Source: a virus
Virus record (IMG/VR): IMGVR_UViG_3300010160_000014
Location: 1 to 34,922 of that record
Length of the DNA: 34,922 bases
Strand: one strand, 5' to 3'
This document shows, piece after piece, positions 11,667-20,326 of this stretch. Positions within the stretch are counted from its first letter, which is position 1. Each line of letters starts with the position of its first letter. A model generated the notes under the pieces. That model saw nothing but the letters and a program-made list of their open reading frames with translations. It did no database searches and was not told the origin of the DNA. The position numbers and the translations under genes are program-made.

Positions 11667-12622
11667 ACACTATGTATTTTGCCTCTAAACTCAACTTCAT
11701 CTTCACCCCAAACCCTAATCATTTCTGGTTGTAACAGCTTAGACCTTTCAAATGACAGCATTACAAAGCCTGAATTCCAATCTTTAGGAGTATCCTCAGT
11801 ATAGGCAAACTGCCTTCCATTAGGGTCACAAAGAGTGCCTGTTTGTACACCCCAGCGCACACCGTTGTAATCATTAACAGGCATTACAGACAAATGATGG
11901 GTATGGCCTGTAATCATATTTACGCCTGAATTTAAAGCATTGGCCCTTCCAGCGCCAAAACCACCTTTCCAACGGTGTTTAATACAAGTATCCTCATTAA
12001 CCCAAAACGACCAACATGGTAACCAAGCTGGGAAATACTCTTTTAAAGTAGTTCCTTTCATACCTTCAAATGCTGGCAAATTTTCAACAATTTTAGATTC
12101 AAGCCTAGCGTCATGGTTTCCCAAAGGAAAAAATAACTTAGCACCTTTAGCAACTGCCTCAATTTCACCAAGGTAATATTGACAGGCTTCTAATTCTTCT
12201 TTTACCGTAGGAAGCTGTGACCAATCCATGCGTGGAAAACGACTAATTGAAGCACCGTCTAAAGCATCACCATTGCACACGATGGCAGTCGGCTTGTACT
12301 CTTTAATCATTTCGAGAAGGGCTTTAAATGCTGTAGTAGTATGGTCAGGCCAAAAATGGGCATCTGAAAATACAATGACACGCCCTTTTTCTATGTCCAT
12401 ACCCCTGCGAGTATTGCCTACTGTTTGTTCTGTTTTCTTATAATCGTTGACTCTGCGGTCATTAAAAGTTGGTAATTCAATGCCTAATCTTTGTTCTATT
12501 GACCGTCTGCGGTTATATACTGCCCTTTCAGCCATTGCATGAACTTTGGCAAATGTAAGAGGTGAACCTATCTTGTGCCATTCTTCTATAAATTGTTCAT
12601 CAGTTAGCCAATAAGCACCCAT
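11663..12622 (-). CDS. Metallophosphoesterase (calcineurin-like)
   Basis: 319 residues from ATG 12622, with AGGGG upstream; a TTG one codon earlier lacks support. All family motifs are present: Asp87/His89 in FSDAHFWPD, Asp119 in CNGDALDG, Asn169/His170 in PLGNHDAR, His216 in KHRW and GHTH at 239-242. These bind two metal ions. The N-terminal 75 residues form an extra helical region with Arg-rich stretches (YNRRRSIEQRLG) and may bind DNA. The family includes nucleases (SbcD/Mre11) and nucleotide phosphatases; no SbcC partner is present. With the metalloprotease it forms a two-gene leftward transcript. Confidence 0.84.
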   Translation of the reverse strand: MGAYWLTDEQFIEEWHKIGSPLTFAKVHAMAERAVYNRRRSIEQRLGIELPTFNDRRVNDYKKTEQTVGNTRRGMDIEKGRVIVFSDAHFWPDHTTTAFKALLEMIKEYKPTAIVCNGDALDGASISRFPRMDWSQLPTVKEELEACQYYLGEIEAVAKGAKLFFPLGNHDARLESKIVENLPAFEGMKGTTLKEYFPAWLPCWSFWVNEDTCIKHRWKGGFGAGRANALNSGVNMITGHTHHLSVMPVNDYNGVRWGVQTGTLCDPNGRQFAYTEDTPKDWNSGFVMLSFERSKLLQPEMIRVWGEDEVEFRGKIHSV

Positions 12623-12667
12623 CAATAACCCCTATAATCTATAAGTAAACAAATACTAACCTAAAAT

Positions 12668-12967
12668 ATGGCATACGCTAAAAAAGTTGATAAAAATCAA
12701 GGTGATGTGGTAAAAGCACTACGAAAAATGGGGGCAGATGTGTTTCTGCTTCACATGGTAGGTGGCGGTATACCAGACCTGATGGTTGCCTACGCTGGAC
12801 ACACTATTCTAATCGAAGTTAAAGATGGTGAGGATAAGAAATTAACCCCACAACAATTAACCTTGTTTGCCAACTGGAAAGGCGGTCATTTAGCTAGGGT
12901 AAATTCTGTGCAAGAAGCTGAAGAACTGCTAAAATGGCTTGAAACTGACGAGGATTCCTATGAATGA
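12668..12967 (+). CDS. VRR-NUC-type nuclease
   Basis: 99 residues, a complete minimal VRR-NUC domain. It opens with KNQGDVVKALRKMGADVFLL (9-28), then GGGIPDLMVAY with Asp37, then ILIEVKDGEDKKLTPQQLTL with Glu50 and Lys52 and the glutamines at 62-63, and ends with a helix. These small phage enzymes are Holliday-junction or flap nucleases of the PD-(D/E)XK class. It starts 45 bases from the divergent phosphoesterase gene; TATAAT at 12633 could be its -10 box, though no -35 box is visible. It precedes the packaging genes, so resolving branched DNA before packaging is a reasonable role. Confidence 0.85.
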   Translation: MAYAKKVDKNQGDVVKALRKMGADVFLLHMVGGGIPDLMVAYAGHTILIEVKDGEDKKLTPQQLTLFANWKGGHLARVNSVQEAEELLKWLETDEDSYE

Positions 12968-13319
12968 CAACATGGCTTTATTTGCTGCTACGCTTTTGCA
13001 TAGTGCTACTAATACCCATTTCTTTCATTGGTCTACTGATAGTTTCAGCAAACATATGGCTTTGGGAACTTATTATGAAGAAATTGTGGGTTTGGTTGAC
13101 GACCTGGTCGAGGCTTATATGGGATGCTATGAGAAAATCACAACTTTTCCTAGCGTCTATCATCAACCCAAAGAAGCGATAAAGTACATGACTTCATTGA
13201 AGTCTTTTGTAGATGATGCACGCAAAGATTTGCCCCAAGAAACCCAAATTCAGAACATTGTGGATGAAATTGCCCAATTAATTGACTCTACCCTTTACAA
13301 ACTACGCTTTTTAAAATAG
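12960..13319 (+). CDS. Ferritin/Dps-like helical protein (DUF5856-like)
   Basis: 119 residues from ATG 12960, with GAGGA at 12950-12954. The first 60 residues read like a four-helix ferritin-like protein: LLHSATNTHFFHWSTDSFSK then HMALGTYYEEIVGLVDDLVE, with His14, His20, His23 and His32, and acids in YYEE and VDD. In Dps and related proteins such residues bind metal. The family is known in phages (DUF5856), mostly without a proven role. It overlaps the VRR-NUC gene by eight bases. Iron storage, DNA protection or use of the fold only as scaffold are all possible. Confidence 0.68.
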   Translation: MNDNMALFAATLLHSATNTHFFHWSTDSFSKHMALGTYYEEIVGLVDDLVEAYMGCYEKITTFPSVYHQPKEAIKYMTSLKSFVDDARKDLPQETQIQNIVDEIAQLIDSTLYKLRFLK

Positions 13320-13327
13320 GAAGCTAT

Positions 13328-13519
13328 ATGCCATTAGACAAGTCAGGTAGCGCCCAAAGCGTTGGCAAAAACATTAAAGCTGAAATGAAAGCTGGAAAGC
13401 CTAAAAAACAGGCAGTAGCTATAGCACTCAATGTAGAACGAGATAACGCCAAAGGTAAGCGTAAAGCTACCCTTGAAGAAGCATACGGCAAGTTCCTTGG
13501 AAAGCGTGAAGCCAAATGA
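13328..13519 (+). CDS. DUF6496-like small basic protein
   Basis: 63 residues, Lys/Ala-rich, with the motif AGKPKKQAVAIALNVER and the phrase AYGKFLGKREAK at the end. Very similar short proteins occur just upstream of terminase genes in many phages. AGGAAG precedes ATG 13328. It may bind DNA because of its charge, but function is unknown. Confidence 0.72.
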   Translation: MPLDKSGSAQSVGKNIKAEMKAGKPKKQAVAIALNVERDNAKGKRKATLEEAYGKFLGKREAK

Positions 13520-13686
13520 AGCCAGGTTTATATGCCAATATTCACGCCAAGCGTGAAAGAATAGCTAAAGGTTCGGGCGAGAAGATGCGTAAAGCTGGTA
13601 GCAAAGGTGCGCCAAGTGCTTCAGACTTTAAACAAGCCGCCAAGACAAGAAAAGAAGTCATTGCTGACAAAATGAAGGATATGTAA
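13516..13686 (+). CDS. Small basic conserved phage protein, unknown
   Basis: 56 codons from ATG 13516 (ATGA overlap with the previous stop) to TAA 13684-13686 (TAATG overlap with the next start). It is basic, with the recognisable pattern NIHAKRERIAKGSGEKMRK followed by GSKGAPSASDFKQAAKT. Near-identical patterns occur before terminase genes in other phages, so I regard it as real despite the size. Possible nucleic-acid binding; role unknown. Confidence 0.76.
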   Translation: MKPGLYANIHAKRERIAKGSGEKMRKAGSKGAPSASDFKQAAKTRKEVIADKMKDM

Positions 13687-13913
13687 TGGAACACATGACA
13701 AGAACCTATAAAAAAGAAGATGCTATGTTGCGCCCAGAACATGAGTCAACGCTTGAGAAACAACAGCGTATGCGTAGAGATAAGAAGAAGCCACCATTAC
13801 TAGCTGTAGGCGGTAAAGGCGAAATGCTTAACCCTAAAGAGAACGCTAGAATGAAGCGTAAACAAGCATTAGCTGACGCAATGAACAAGATACACGACCC
13901 CGACATTGCTTAA
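13686..13913 (+). CDS. Small highly charged protein, unknown
   Basis: 75 residues, almost entirely charged or polar, with MTRTYKKEDAMLRPEHESTL, then KQQRMRRDKKKPPLLAVGG, then a helix and an acidic end (IHDPDIA). It belongs to the string of basic genes before TerS and is translationally coupled to the 56-codon gene. A DNA-binding or packaging-related role is possible from position and charge only. Confidence 0.68.
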   Translation: MEHMTRTYKKEDAMLRPEHESTLEKQQRMRRDKKKPPLLAVGGKGEMLNPKENARMKRKQALADAMNKIHDPDIA

Positions 13914-13961
13914 ATATTTGTAGTAGAATAAAACCCTTACAAATCAATTACTTGAGAATGT

Positions 13962-14291
13962 ATGGATAAAAAACTGTCGAAGTCTGTTGAAAACAACTTA
14001 AATAGGGCTGGTCGTAAGGCTGGAGTGCCTAATAAAGCCACTACAGAAGCCCGTGAAGCGATTAAAGCGTTACTTGATAGTAACCTACCTTATATTCAAT
14101 CGTGGATACAAAGCACCGCAGAAGGCATCTATGATGACCTTGCTGGTAAATGGATTGTGCAACCTAACCCTGCTAAAGCGTGTGAGATAGTACAGAACTT
14201 AGTTGAATACTCTGTACCTAAGTTAGCTAGGACTGAAGTAATAGGTGATGCTAAAGCCCCACAAAGGATGGTTATCTCTTGGAAGAAATAG
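13962..14291 (+). CDS. terS: Terminase small subunit (putative)
   Basis: 109 residues from ATG 13962. The start MDKKLSKSVENNLNRAGRKA then GVPNKATTEAREAIKALLD is the usual beginning of a group of small terminase proteins, where it forms the DNA-binding helices. The remainder is helical with a short basic end. It would recognise the packaging site and stimulate the large subunit. It overlaps the TerL start by 13 bases, which supports the pair. Sequence similarity in this family is weak, so the call leans on position. Confidence 0.75.
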   Translation: MDKKLSKSVENNLNRAGRKAGVPNKATTEAREAIKALLDSNLPYIQSWIQSTAEGIYDDLAGKWIVQPNPAKACEIVQNLVEYSVPKLARTEVIGDAKAPQRMVISWKK

Positions 14292-15622
14292 AGATTGAAC
14301 TAGACTACAAGCCTAGGGATGTATTTATAGATTTCCACGATAGAGAACAACGCTGGGCTGTCATTGTTGCCCATAGACGCTGTGGCAAGACTGTTAGCTG
14401 CATTAATGAACTAATTTATAAAGCCCTAGTAGAGGGTAAAGATGACGCTAGATATGCGTATATAGCACCGTACTATAGCCAAGCAAAGAATGTGGCATGG
14501 GACTACTTACTAAGATTTAGTCAGCCTGTGCTAAATAAGGCTAATCAATCAGAACTATGGGTAGAACTAATAAATGGCGCAAGGATTCGTTTGTTTGGTG
14601 CTGATAACGCTGACAGTTTGCGTGGTCTGTACCTTGATGGCGTAGTTTTAGATGAATACGCTGATATGCGCCCTAGAATATGGGGTGAGATTATTCGCCC
14701 ATTGTTAGCTGACCGTAGGGGTTGGGCTGTGTTTATTGGTACACCCAAAGGCCATAATGCTTTTTGGGATGTATATAACAGCGCCACTAAAGATAAAGAT
14801 TGGTATGTAAAGACACTCAGGGCAGACCAAACTGACCTGATTGGTGATGAGGAATTAGCAGACGCAAGAAAAGCTATGACTCCTGACCAATACGAACAAG
14901 AGTTTTTATGTAGCTTTGAGGCAGCTATTTTAGGTGCTTTCTATGGTCAAGAAATGAGGGCTGTTACTGATTTGGGCCACATAACCCCAATAGAATATGA
15001 CCCACTATTCCCATTAGAGAGTGCCTGGGACTTAGGTTACTCAGACGACACAACCATTTGGACATTCCAAGTAGTGCATGGCGAGGTTAGATTCCTTGAT
15101 TACCAGACTAGCAATGGCAATAGTATTCCCTACTACACGGGGTACATTGCACAGAAAGAATTAGAGTACAACTGCAAATATGACACTCATTGGCTACCTC
15201 ATGACGCTAGGGCAAAAACACTAGCAAGTGGAGGAAAGTCAATAATTGAACAACTTTCTTTGAAAATTCCGTTAAAATCTATGAAGATTGTGCCAAATTT
15301 GTCACTTCAAGACGGAATTCAAGCAACACGCATGATGCTATTGCGTAGCTGGTTTGACCCTAAGTGCGAAGAAGGCATTGAATGTTTAAGACAGTATCAG
15401 CGTGAGTATGACGAGGATAAAAAGATTTTTAGAGATAAGCCTAGGCATGACTGGGCATCGCATGGCGCAGACGCATTTAGGATGGCAGCAGTAGCTTGGA
15501 AAGAACAGGCAAGACTTCCCCATAAAGACGACTCGATTACTGGGGTTTTTGTAGGACAAACAGATGTTTCGTTGAATGACTTATGGAAAACTAATCCAAA
15601 GCCAACAACAGGGAGAATTTGA
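14279..15622 (+). CDS. terL: Terminase large subunit
   Basis: 447 residues, starting at TTG 14279 (no in-frame ATG nearby; AAAGGA at 14262-14267 is upstream). ATPase motifs: Walker A AHRRCGKT (31-38), Walker B GVVLDEYAD with Asp125/Glu126, and the coupling motif FIGTPKGHN (152-160). Nuclease acids: Asp251 in AWDLGYSDDT, Asp309 in LPHDARAK, and Asp398 in HDWASHGADAFRM. It cuts concatemers and drives DNA into the prohead through the portal. The family and the P22-like gene order suggest headful packaging, which agrees with a circularly permuted assembly. It joins the portal gene by a TGATG overlap. Confidence 0.95.
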   Translation: MEEIEIELDYKPRDVFIDFHDREQRWAVIVAHRRCGKTVSCINELIYKALVEGKDDARYAYIAPYYSQAKNVAWDYLLRFSQPVLNKANQSELWVELINGARIRLFGADNADSLRGLYLDGVVLDEYADMRPRIWGEIIRPLLADRRGWAVFIGTPKGHNAFWDVYNSATKDKDWYVKTLRADQTDLIGDEELADARKAMTPDQYEQEFLCSFEAAILGAFYGQEMRAVTDLGHITPIEYDPLFPLESAWDLGYSDDTTIWTFQVVHGEVRFLDYQTSNGNSIPYYTGYIAQKELEYNCKYDTHWLPHDARAKTLASGGKSIIEQLSLKIPLKSMKIVPNLSLQDGIQATRMMLLRSWFDPKCEEGIECLRQYQREYDEDKKIFRDKPRHDWASHGADAFRMAAVAWKEQARLPHKDDSITGVFVGQTDVSLNDLWKTNPKPTTGRI

Positions 15623-17898
15623 TGGCGAATGACAAGGCAACGGTAAACCGTACATACGAAGATTGGTACAATTGCATCTTAGGGTATGAAAGGTCTTACA
15701 AGAAATGGGAGTCTAGGGCTGACCGCATTGTTAAGAAATACAAAGACGATAGCCGTTATGACCGCAACCCTAATGCCAGGTTTAATATCCTTTGGTCAAA
15801 TGTCCAAACAATCCAACCAGCTATCTTTGCTAGATTGCCACGCCCCGATGTAAGCCGTAGGTTTAGAGATAACGACCCTATTGGGCGTGTAGCCTCAATG
15901 ATGCTAGAACGGGCATTAGAGTTTGAATTAGAACACTATGGTGACTACAAATCAGCAATGAATAACGCTGTATTAGACCGCTTATTAGGTGGTCGTGGCG
16001 TTAGTTGGGTTCGCTATGAACCACACATTGTTGGTGAAATGGGTGGCGAAGCCGATGGTGCGCCTGATGATGGCTACCAAGTAACCGAAGATACTGATGA
16101 AGCTGAAACTTCAGAAGGCATGGAGAATGAGAACCAAGAACGCATAGAGTATGAGTGCGCCCCTGTAGACTATGTGCATTGGAAAGACTTTGGACATACT
16201 GTTGCACGCACCTGGGAAGAAGTAACTTCTGTATGGCGTAAGGTTTATATGACACGCCCAGCATTGGTTGAACGCTTTGGCGAAGATTTGGGCTATCAAA
16301 TCCCATTGGATACCAAGCCTGATGATTTAAAGCAGTCTTATAAGTCTAATGACGGTGTATACGAAGCTGTTATTTATGAGATTTGGGACAAAGAAACAGG
16401 TAAAGTTTATTGGTTATCTAAGTCATTGGGCAAAATTCTTGATGAACGGGATGACCCATTAGAGTTAGAAAACTTCTGGCCTTGTCCAAAGCCTTTGTAC
16501 TCTACATTGACTACAGACAGCCTAGAACCAATCCCTGACTTTACTATTTACCAAGACCAAGCTAGAGAATTAGACACATTGGCAGACCGTATTGATGGCC
16601 TTATTAACGCATTGAAAGTGCGTGGTGTATATGACGCATCATCCTCTGAACTACAGCGCTTATTCTCTGAAGGCGAGAACAACACCTTAATTCCAGTACA
16701 TAACTGGATGGCATTTGCCGAAAAACAAGGTATGAAAGGCGCTATTGACCTAATTGACATTACCCCATTTGCTAACGCATTGATGTCTTGTTATCAAGCA
16801 ATGGAACAAGTTAAGGGTCAAATCTATGAATTAATGGGTATTGCCGATATTCAGCGTGGTCAAACAGACCCTAATGAAACATTGGGCGCACAAATCATTA
16901 AGTCAAACAACGCTGCTGGTCGCCTAAAGACTATGCAACACTCAGTTGTAGACTTCGCTACTGAAATACTGCGTATTAAAGCCCAAATTATCTGCAATCA
17001 CTTTACTGACGAAACATTAGTACAGATTAGTGGTGCTATGCAGTTGTCACCGCAAGACCAACAGATGATTCCGCAAGCCATTGAACTACTACGCAATGAT
17101 GCAAGTAAGAATTTCCGCATAGAAGTCACTTCTGATTCGATGATTTACCAAGATGAACAGCAAGAAAAGCAAGACAGAACCGCTTTCTTAGCTGCTATTG
17201 GTCAATTTACACAGATGGCGTTACCAGCAGCAGCGCAAGCACCTGAATTAGTGCCTATGTTGATGGAAATGCTAAAGTTTGGCGTAACAGCGTTTAAAGC
17301 TGGTAAGCAATTAGAAGGCATTATTGACGAAACTGCTGATAAATTCCGTGACCAAGCTAAACAAGCTGAAGGTCAACCCAAACCACCGTCTGTTGAAGTA
17401 CAGAAGATGCAGATGCAACAACAAGCTGATATGCAGAAGCTACAAATGCAGTCACAGCTTGAACAGCAGAAGATGGCTGCCCAAATGGAGTTGGAAAAGG
17501 CTAAACAAGAGTATCAGGCGCAAGAAAACCAGCTTAAATTCCAGTTAGAAGAACAGCGTAATCAGATGCAGATGGACATGGAGATGAAAGTCGCCCAAAT
17601 GAAGTCTATGACTGAGAGAAATACTCAAGTATTGTTGGCCCACATTAACAATGGTGCAAAGATAGAAGTAGCCCGTATTGGTGCTGATGAGTCTGATGGC
17701 GCACAAGCCTATATGACCGAGGAAACTATGGCACACGCTATGGAACACCCAATGCAACCTATTGCTAACGCTATTGGTCAAGGTAATGAACAAATGGCAC
17801 AAGCTATTACAGCCCTTGTTGATACAATCAATGCACAGCAAAGTAGACCTAAGACTGTAGTTAGAGGTCAAGACGGCAAAATTATAGGTGTCCAATAA
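15622..17898 (+). CDS. Portal protein (P22-like)
   Basis: 758 residues from ATG 15622 (AGGGAG at 15610-15615). Residues 5-60 (YEDWYNCILGYERSYKKWES, then WSNVQTIQPAIFARLPRP) and the middle (DLIDITPFANALM, then YELMGIADIQRGQ with GAQIIKSNNA) are typical of P22-type portals. Twelve copies form the DNA channel and the base for the tail. Residues about 594-664 are an unusually Gln/Met-rich coiled coil; in P22 the C-terminal helices form a long barrel, and this could be a version of that. Residues 130-175 are acidic and poorly conserved-looking. It overlaps TerL and the fibre gene by one base each. Confidence 0.93.
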   Translation: MANDKATVNRTYEDWYNCILGYERSYKKWESRADRIVKKYKDDSRYDRNPNARFNILWSNVQTIQPAIFARLPRPDVSRRFRDNDPIGRVASMMLERALEFELEHYGDYKSAMNNAVLDRLLGGRGVSWVRYEPHIVGEMGGEADGAPDDGYQVTEDTDEAETSEGMENENQERIEYECAPVDYVHWKDFGHTVARTWEEVTSVWRKVYMTRPALVERFGEDLGYQIPLDTKPDDLKQSYKSNDGVYEAVIYEIWDKETGKVYWLSKSLGKILDERDDPLELENFWPCPKPLYSTLTTDSLEPIPDFTIYQDQARELDTLADRIDGLINALKVRGVYDASSSELQRLFSEGENNTLIPVHNWMAFAEKQGMKGAIDLIDITPFANALMSCYQAMEQVKGQIYELMGIADIQRGQTDPNETLGAQIIKSNNAAGRLKTMQHSVVDFATEILRIKAQIICNHFTDETLVQISGAMQLSPQDQQMIPQAIELLRNDASKNFRIEVTSDSMIYQDEQQEKQDRTAFLAAIGQFTQMALPAAAQAPELVPMLMEMLKFGVTAFKAGKQLEGIIDETADKFRDQAKQAEGQPKPPSVEVQKMQMQQQADMQKLQMQSQLEQQKMAAQMELEKAKQEYQAQENQLKFQLEEQRNQMQMDMEMKVAQMKSMTERNTQVLLAHINNGAKIEVARIGADESDGAQAYMTEETMAHAMEHPMQPIANAIGQGNEQMAQAITALVDTINAQQSRPKTVVRGQDGKIIGVQ

Positions 17899-19802
17899 TG
17901 GCTATAACAGTCAAGCATAGTAAGGTTTCAACAATACCTGACGATACTGACGCAAGTTTAGTTAGGCCGTCAGATTGGAACGCAGACCATACATTAGTTG
18001 GTACTGTACCTGTAGCTAACGGTGGTACAGGTGCAGCTACATTAACTGGCTATGTCAAAGGTAATGGCACTAGCACAATGACTGCTTCTGCTACTGTACC
18101 TAGCACCGATGTAACTGGACTTGGCACAATGTCCACCCAGAATAGTAATAACATAAATGTTACTGGCGGTTCAATGTCTGGCGTTACGATTAGCGACTAC
18201 ATTCCTACCACTCAAAAGGCTGCTGCATTAGGTGTAGCTACACTCGACTCATCTACCAAAGTACCTATTAGTCAAATACCTGACGCTGTTATTGGTGCGC
18301 TGAACTATCAAGGAACATGGAATGCAGCTACTAATACTCCTACTCTTACTTCCTCTGTTGGTACTAAGGGTTATTACTATGTGGTTAGTGTCGCTGGCAG
18401 TACTAACCTTAATGGGACTACTGATTGGTTGGTTGGCGATTGGGCGGTATACAACGGCACTATTTGGCAAAAAATAGACAATACTGATTCTGTTACCTCA
18501 GTTAACGGTCTTACAGGCGCAGTAGTGTTAACCACTACCAATGTAAACGAAGGCACAAACCTTTATTACACAGACGCTAGGGCTAGGGCATCAGTCAGCG
18601 CTGGCACAGGCATTAGCTATAACAGCACAACAGGTGTTATTACTAATGCTTCCCCATCTTTAGGTGGTGATGTAGTTGGCCCAGCAAGTGCAACAGATAA
18701 TGCAGTAGCACGATTTGACAGCACTACAGGCAAATTATTACAAAACAGCGTAGTGACAGTAGGTGACACAGGCGCAGTTTCAGGCGTTACAACCTTGGCT
18801 GCCTCTACAAGCGTTACGACTCCTATTGTCCAAGCGACTAACTCTGGTGGTTTAGCCCTCAAAAACTCAGGTGGAACAACCCAAATGAGTGTGGGCGCTG
18901 GCGGTGGTGACAATATGTCTATCAATGTTTCTACCAATATTAATGGTACAAACGCCCAAATAGACATTAGCCCTACTGGTACAGGTCATGTACACATTAA
19001 ACCTAGTGGCACTAATTCTGTAGAAATTGCACCTACAAGCGCTGGAACAATGAATAACATGGTTATTGGTGGCACAACACCTTTAGCTATTACAGGCACA
19101 ACCATTACTGCAACTAGCTTTGTAGGTTCTGGCGCAAGTCTTACCAATGTGGTTAATTCATTAGCTGCAAGCACAGGCATTAGCGTAAGCGGTGCAACTG
19201 GCGCAGTTACAGTAACCAATACTGCACCTGACCAAACAGTAGCTATTGCAAGTGGTACAGGTATTAGTGTTACTGGTACTTACCCTAACTTTACAGTTAC
19301 CAATACTAGCCCTTCAAGCGGTGGTACGGTCACTAGCGTTACAGGTACAGCGCCAGTAGTGTCAAGCGGTGGCAATACAACAGCTATTAGTATGGCTGCT
19401 GCTACAACTAGCGTAAACGGCTACTTGACAAGCACAGATTGGACTACATTTAATGGTAAACAAGCCACATTAGTAAGTGGCACAAACATTAAAACCATTA
19501 ATGGAAGTAGCGTATTAGGGTCTGGAGATTTAACAGTAACAGGCACTCCTGCTGGTTCTACCACCCAAGTGCAATATAATAATGCTGGTGCTTTTGGTGC
19601 TTCTTCTAGCTTTACTTTTGCTAGTTCAACCCTTACAGCCCCAGTAGTATCAGCGTCAAATGGTCTTGTAGTTAACAGCGCAACTGTTAGTGCAAGTTTC
19701 TCAATTCCAAGCGGAAGCAACGCAATGTCTGTAGGCCCTATAACTGTGGCAAGTGGACAGACTGTTACAGTCGCTTCTGGTAATCGTTGGGTGGTTCTCT
19801 AA
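17898..19802 (+). CDS. Large tail-fibre-like / virion surface protein
   Basis: 634 residues. The N-terminus (MAITVKHSKVSTIPDDTDAS, LVRPSDWNADHTL) is a known start of phage fibre proteins. Then come repeated Gly/Thr/Ser-rich units with phrases such as VANGGTGAATL, NEGTNLYYTDARAR, TDNAVARFDSTTG, GTGHVHIKPSG and TGISVSGATGAV. Such sequences form trimeric beta-structured shafts. It begins with TAATG overlap right after the portal gene, an unusual place for a fibre in P22-like phages. It probably forms the shaft or an adaptor for the small proteins that follow. No enzymatic motif seen. Low-complexity repeats make it prone to recombination. Confidence 0.8.
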   Translation: MAITVKHSKVSTIPDDTDASLVRPSDWNADHTLVGTVPVANGGTGAATLTGYVKGNGTSTMTASATVPSTDVTGLGTMSTQNSNNINVTGGSMSGVTISDYIPTTQKAAALGVATLDSSTKVPISQIPDAVIGALNYQGTWNAATNTPTLTSSVGTKGYYYVVSVAGSTNLNGTTDWLVGDWAVYNGTIWQKIDNTDSVTSVNGLTGAVVLTTTNVNEGTNLYYTDARARASVSAGTGISYNSTTGVITNASPSLGGDVVGPASATDNAVARFDSTTGKLLQNSVVTVGDTGAVSGVTTLAASTSVTTPIVQATNSGGLALKNSGGTTQMSVGAGGGDNMSINVSTNINGTNAQIDISPTGTGHVHIKPSGTNSVEIAPTSAGTMNNMVIGGTTPLAITGTTITATSFVGSGASLTNVVNSLAASTGISVSGATGAVTVTNTAPDQTVAIASGTGISVTGTYPNFTVTNTSPSSGGTVTSVTGTAPVVSSGGNTTAISMAAATTSVNGYLTSTDWTTFNGKQATLVSGTNIKTINGSSVLGSGDLTVTGTPAGSTTQVQYNNAGAFGASSSFTFASSTLTAPVVSASNGLVVNSATVSASFSIPSGSNAMSVGPITVASGQTVTVASGNRWVVL

Positions 19803-20326
19803 TGAGTTCAATAGTCCTATCTGGTGACACAAGCGGTACAGTTACCGTTGCTGTACCTGCCGTAGCTGGTACTAATACAGTTACTATTGCAGCGCAAACT
19901 GGTACGCTTAATGCTGCTGGGCCAACTTTTAGTGCTTATCAAAGTACATTGCAATCCGTACCTAATGCAACTTTTACAAAAGTATTATTTCAAACAGAAT
20001 TGTGGGACACAAACAATAACTTTGCCTCTAGCACATTTACTCCAACTGTAGCTGGTTATTACCAAATTAACGGTGCTGTTCAGTTTGCTGGCGTTATAGC
20101 TGGAATACAAGTATTAGCAATTTATAAAAATAATAGTGCTTTTGTAAGAGGCCCATTGTTAAGCACGGGAACTAGCTATGGTTCAGCAGTTAGTGGACTT
20201 GTTTATGCAAACGGCACAACAGATTATTTTGAGTTATTTGCCTATCAAGGTGGTGGTGTTGCATCAAATACAGACCCAACTAGCGCAACAAGTTGGTTTC
20301 AAGCAGCATTGGTAAGGGGCGCATAA
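19802..20326 (+). CDS. C1q-like jelly-roll receptor-binding protein
   Basis: 174 residues from ATG 19802, which overlaps the preceding stop. Residues 1-45 are a short beta leader (SSIVLSGDTSGTVTVAVPAV). From about 48 the sequence has the pattern of the C1q/TNF-like trimeric jelly roll: TFSAYQSTLQSVPNATFTKV, then the stretch beginning STFTPTVAGYYQING (with LAIYKNNS), and a C-terminal strand (SWFQAALVRG). Phage versions bind receptors at fibre tips. It follows the shaft-like protein, so it may be its tip. Receptor unknown. Confidence 0.76.
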   Translation: MSSIVLSGDTSGTVTVAVPAVAGTNTVTIAAQTGTLNAAGPTFSAYQSTLQSVPNATFTKVLFQTELWDTNNNFASSTFTPTVAGYYQINGAVQFAGVIAGIQVLAIYKNNSAFVRGPLLSTGTSYGSAVSGLVYANGTTDYFELFAYQGGGVASNTDPTSATSWFQAALVRGA

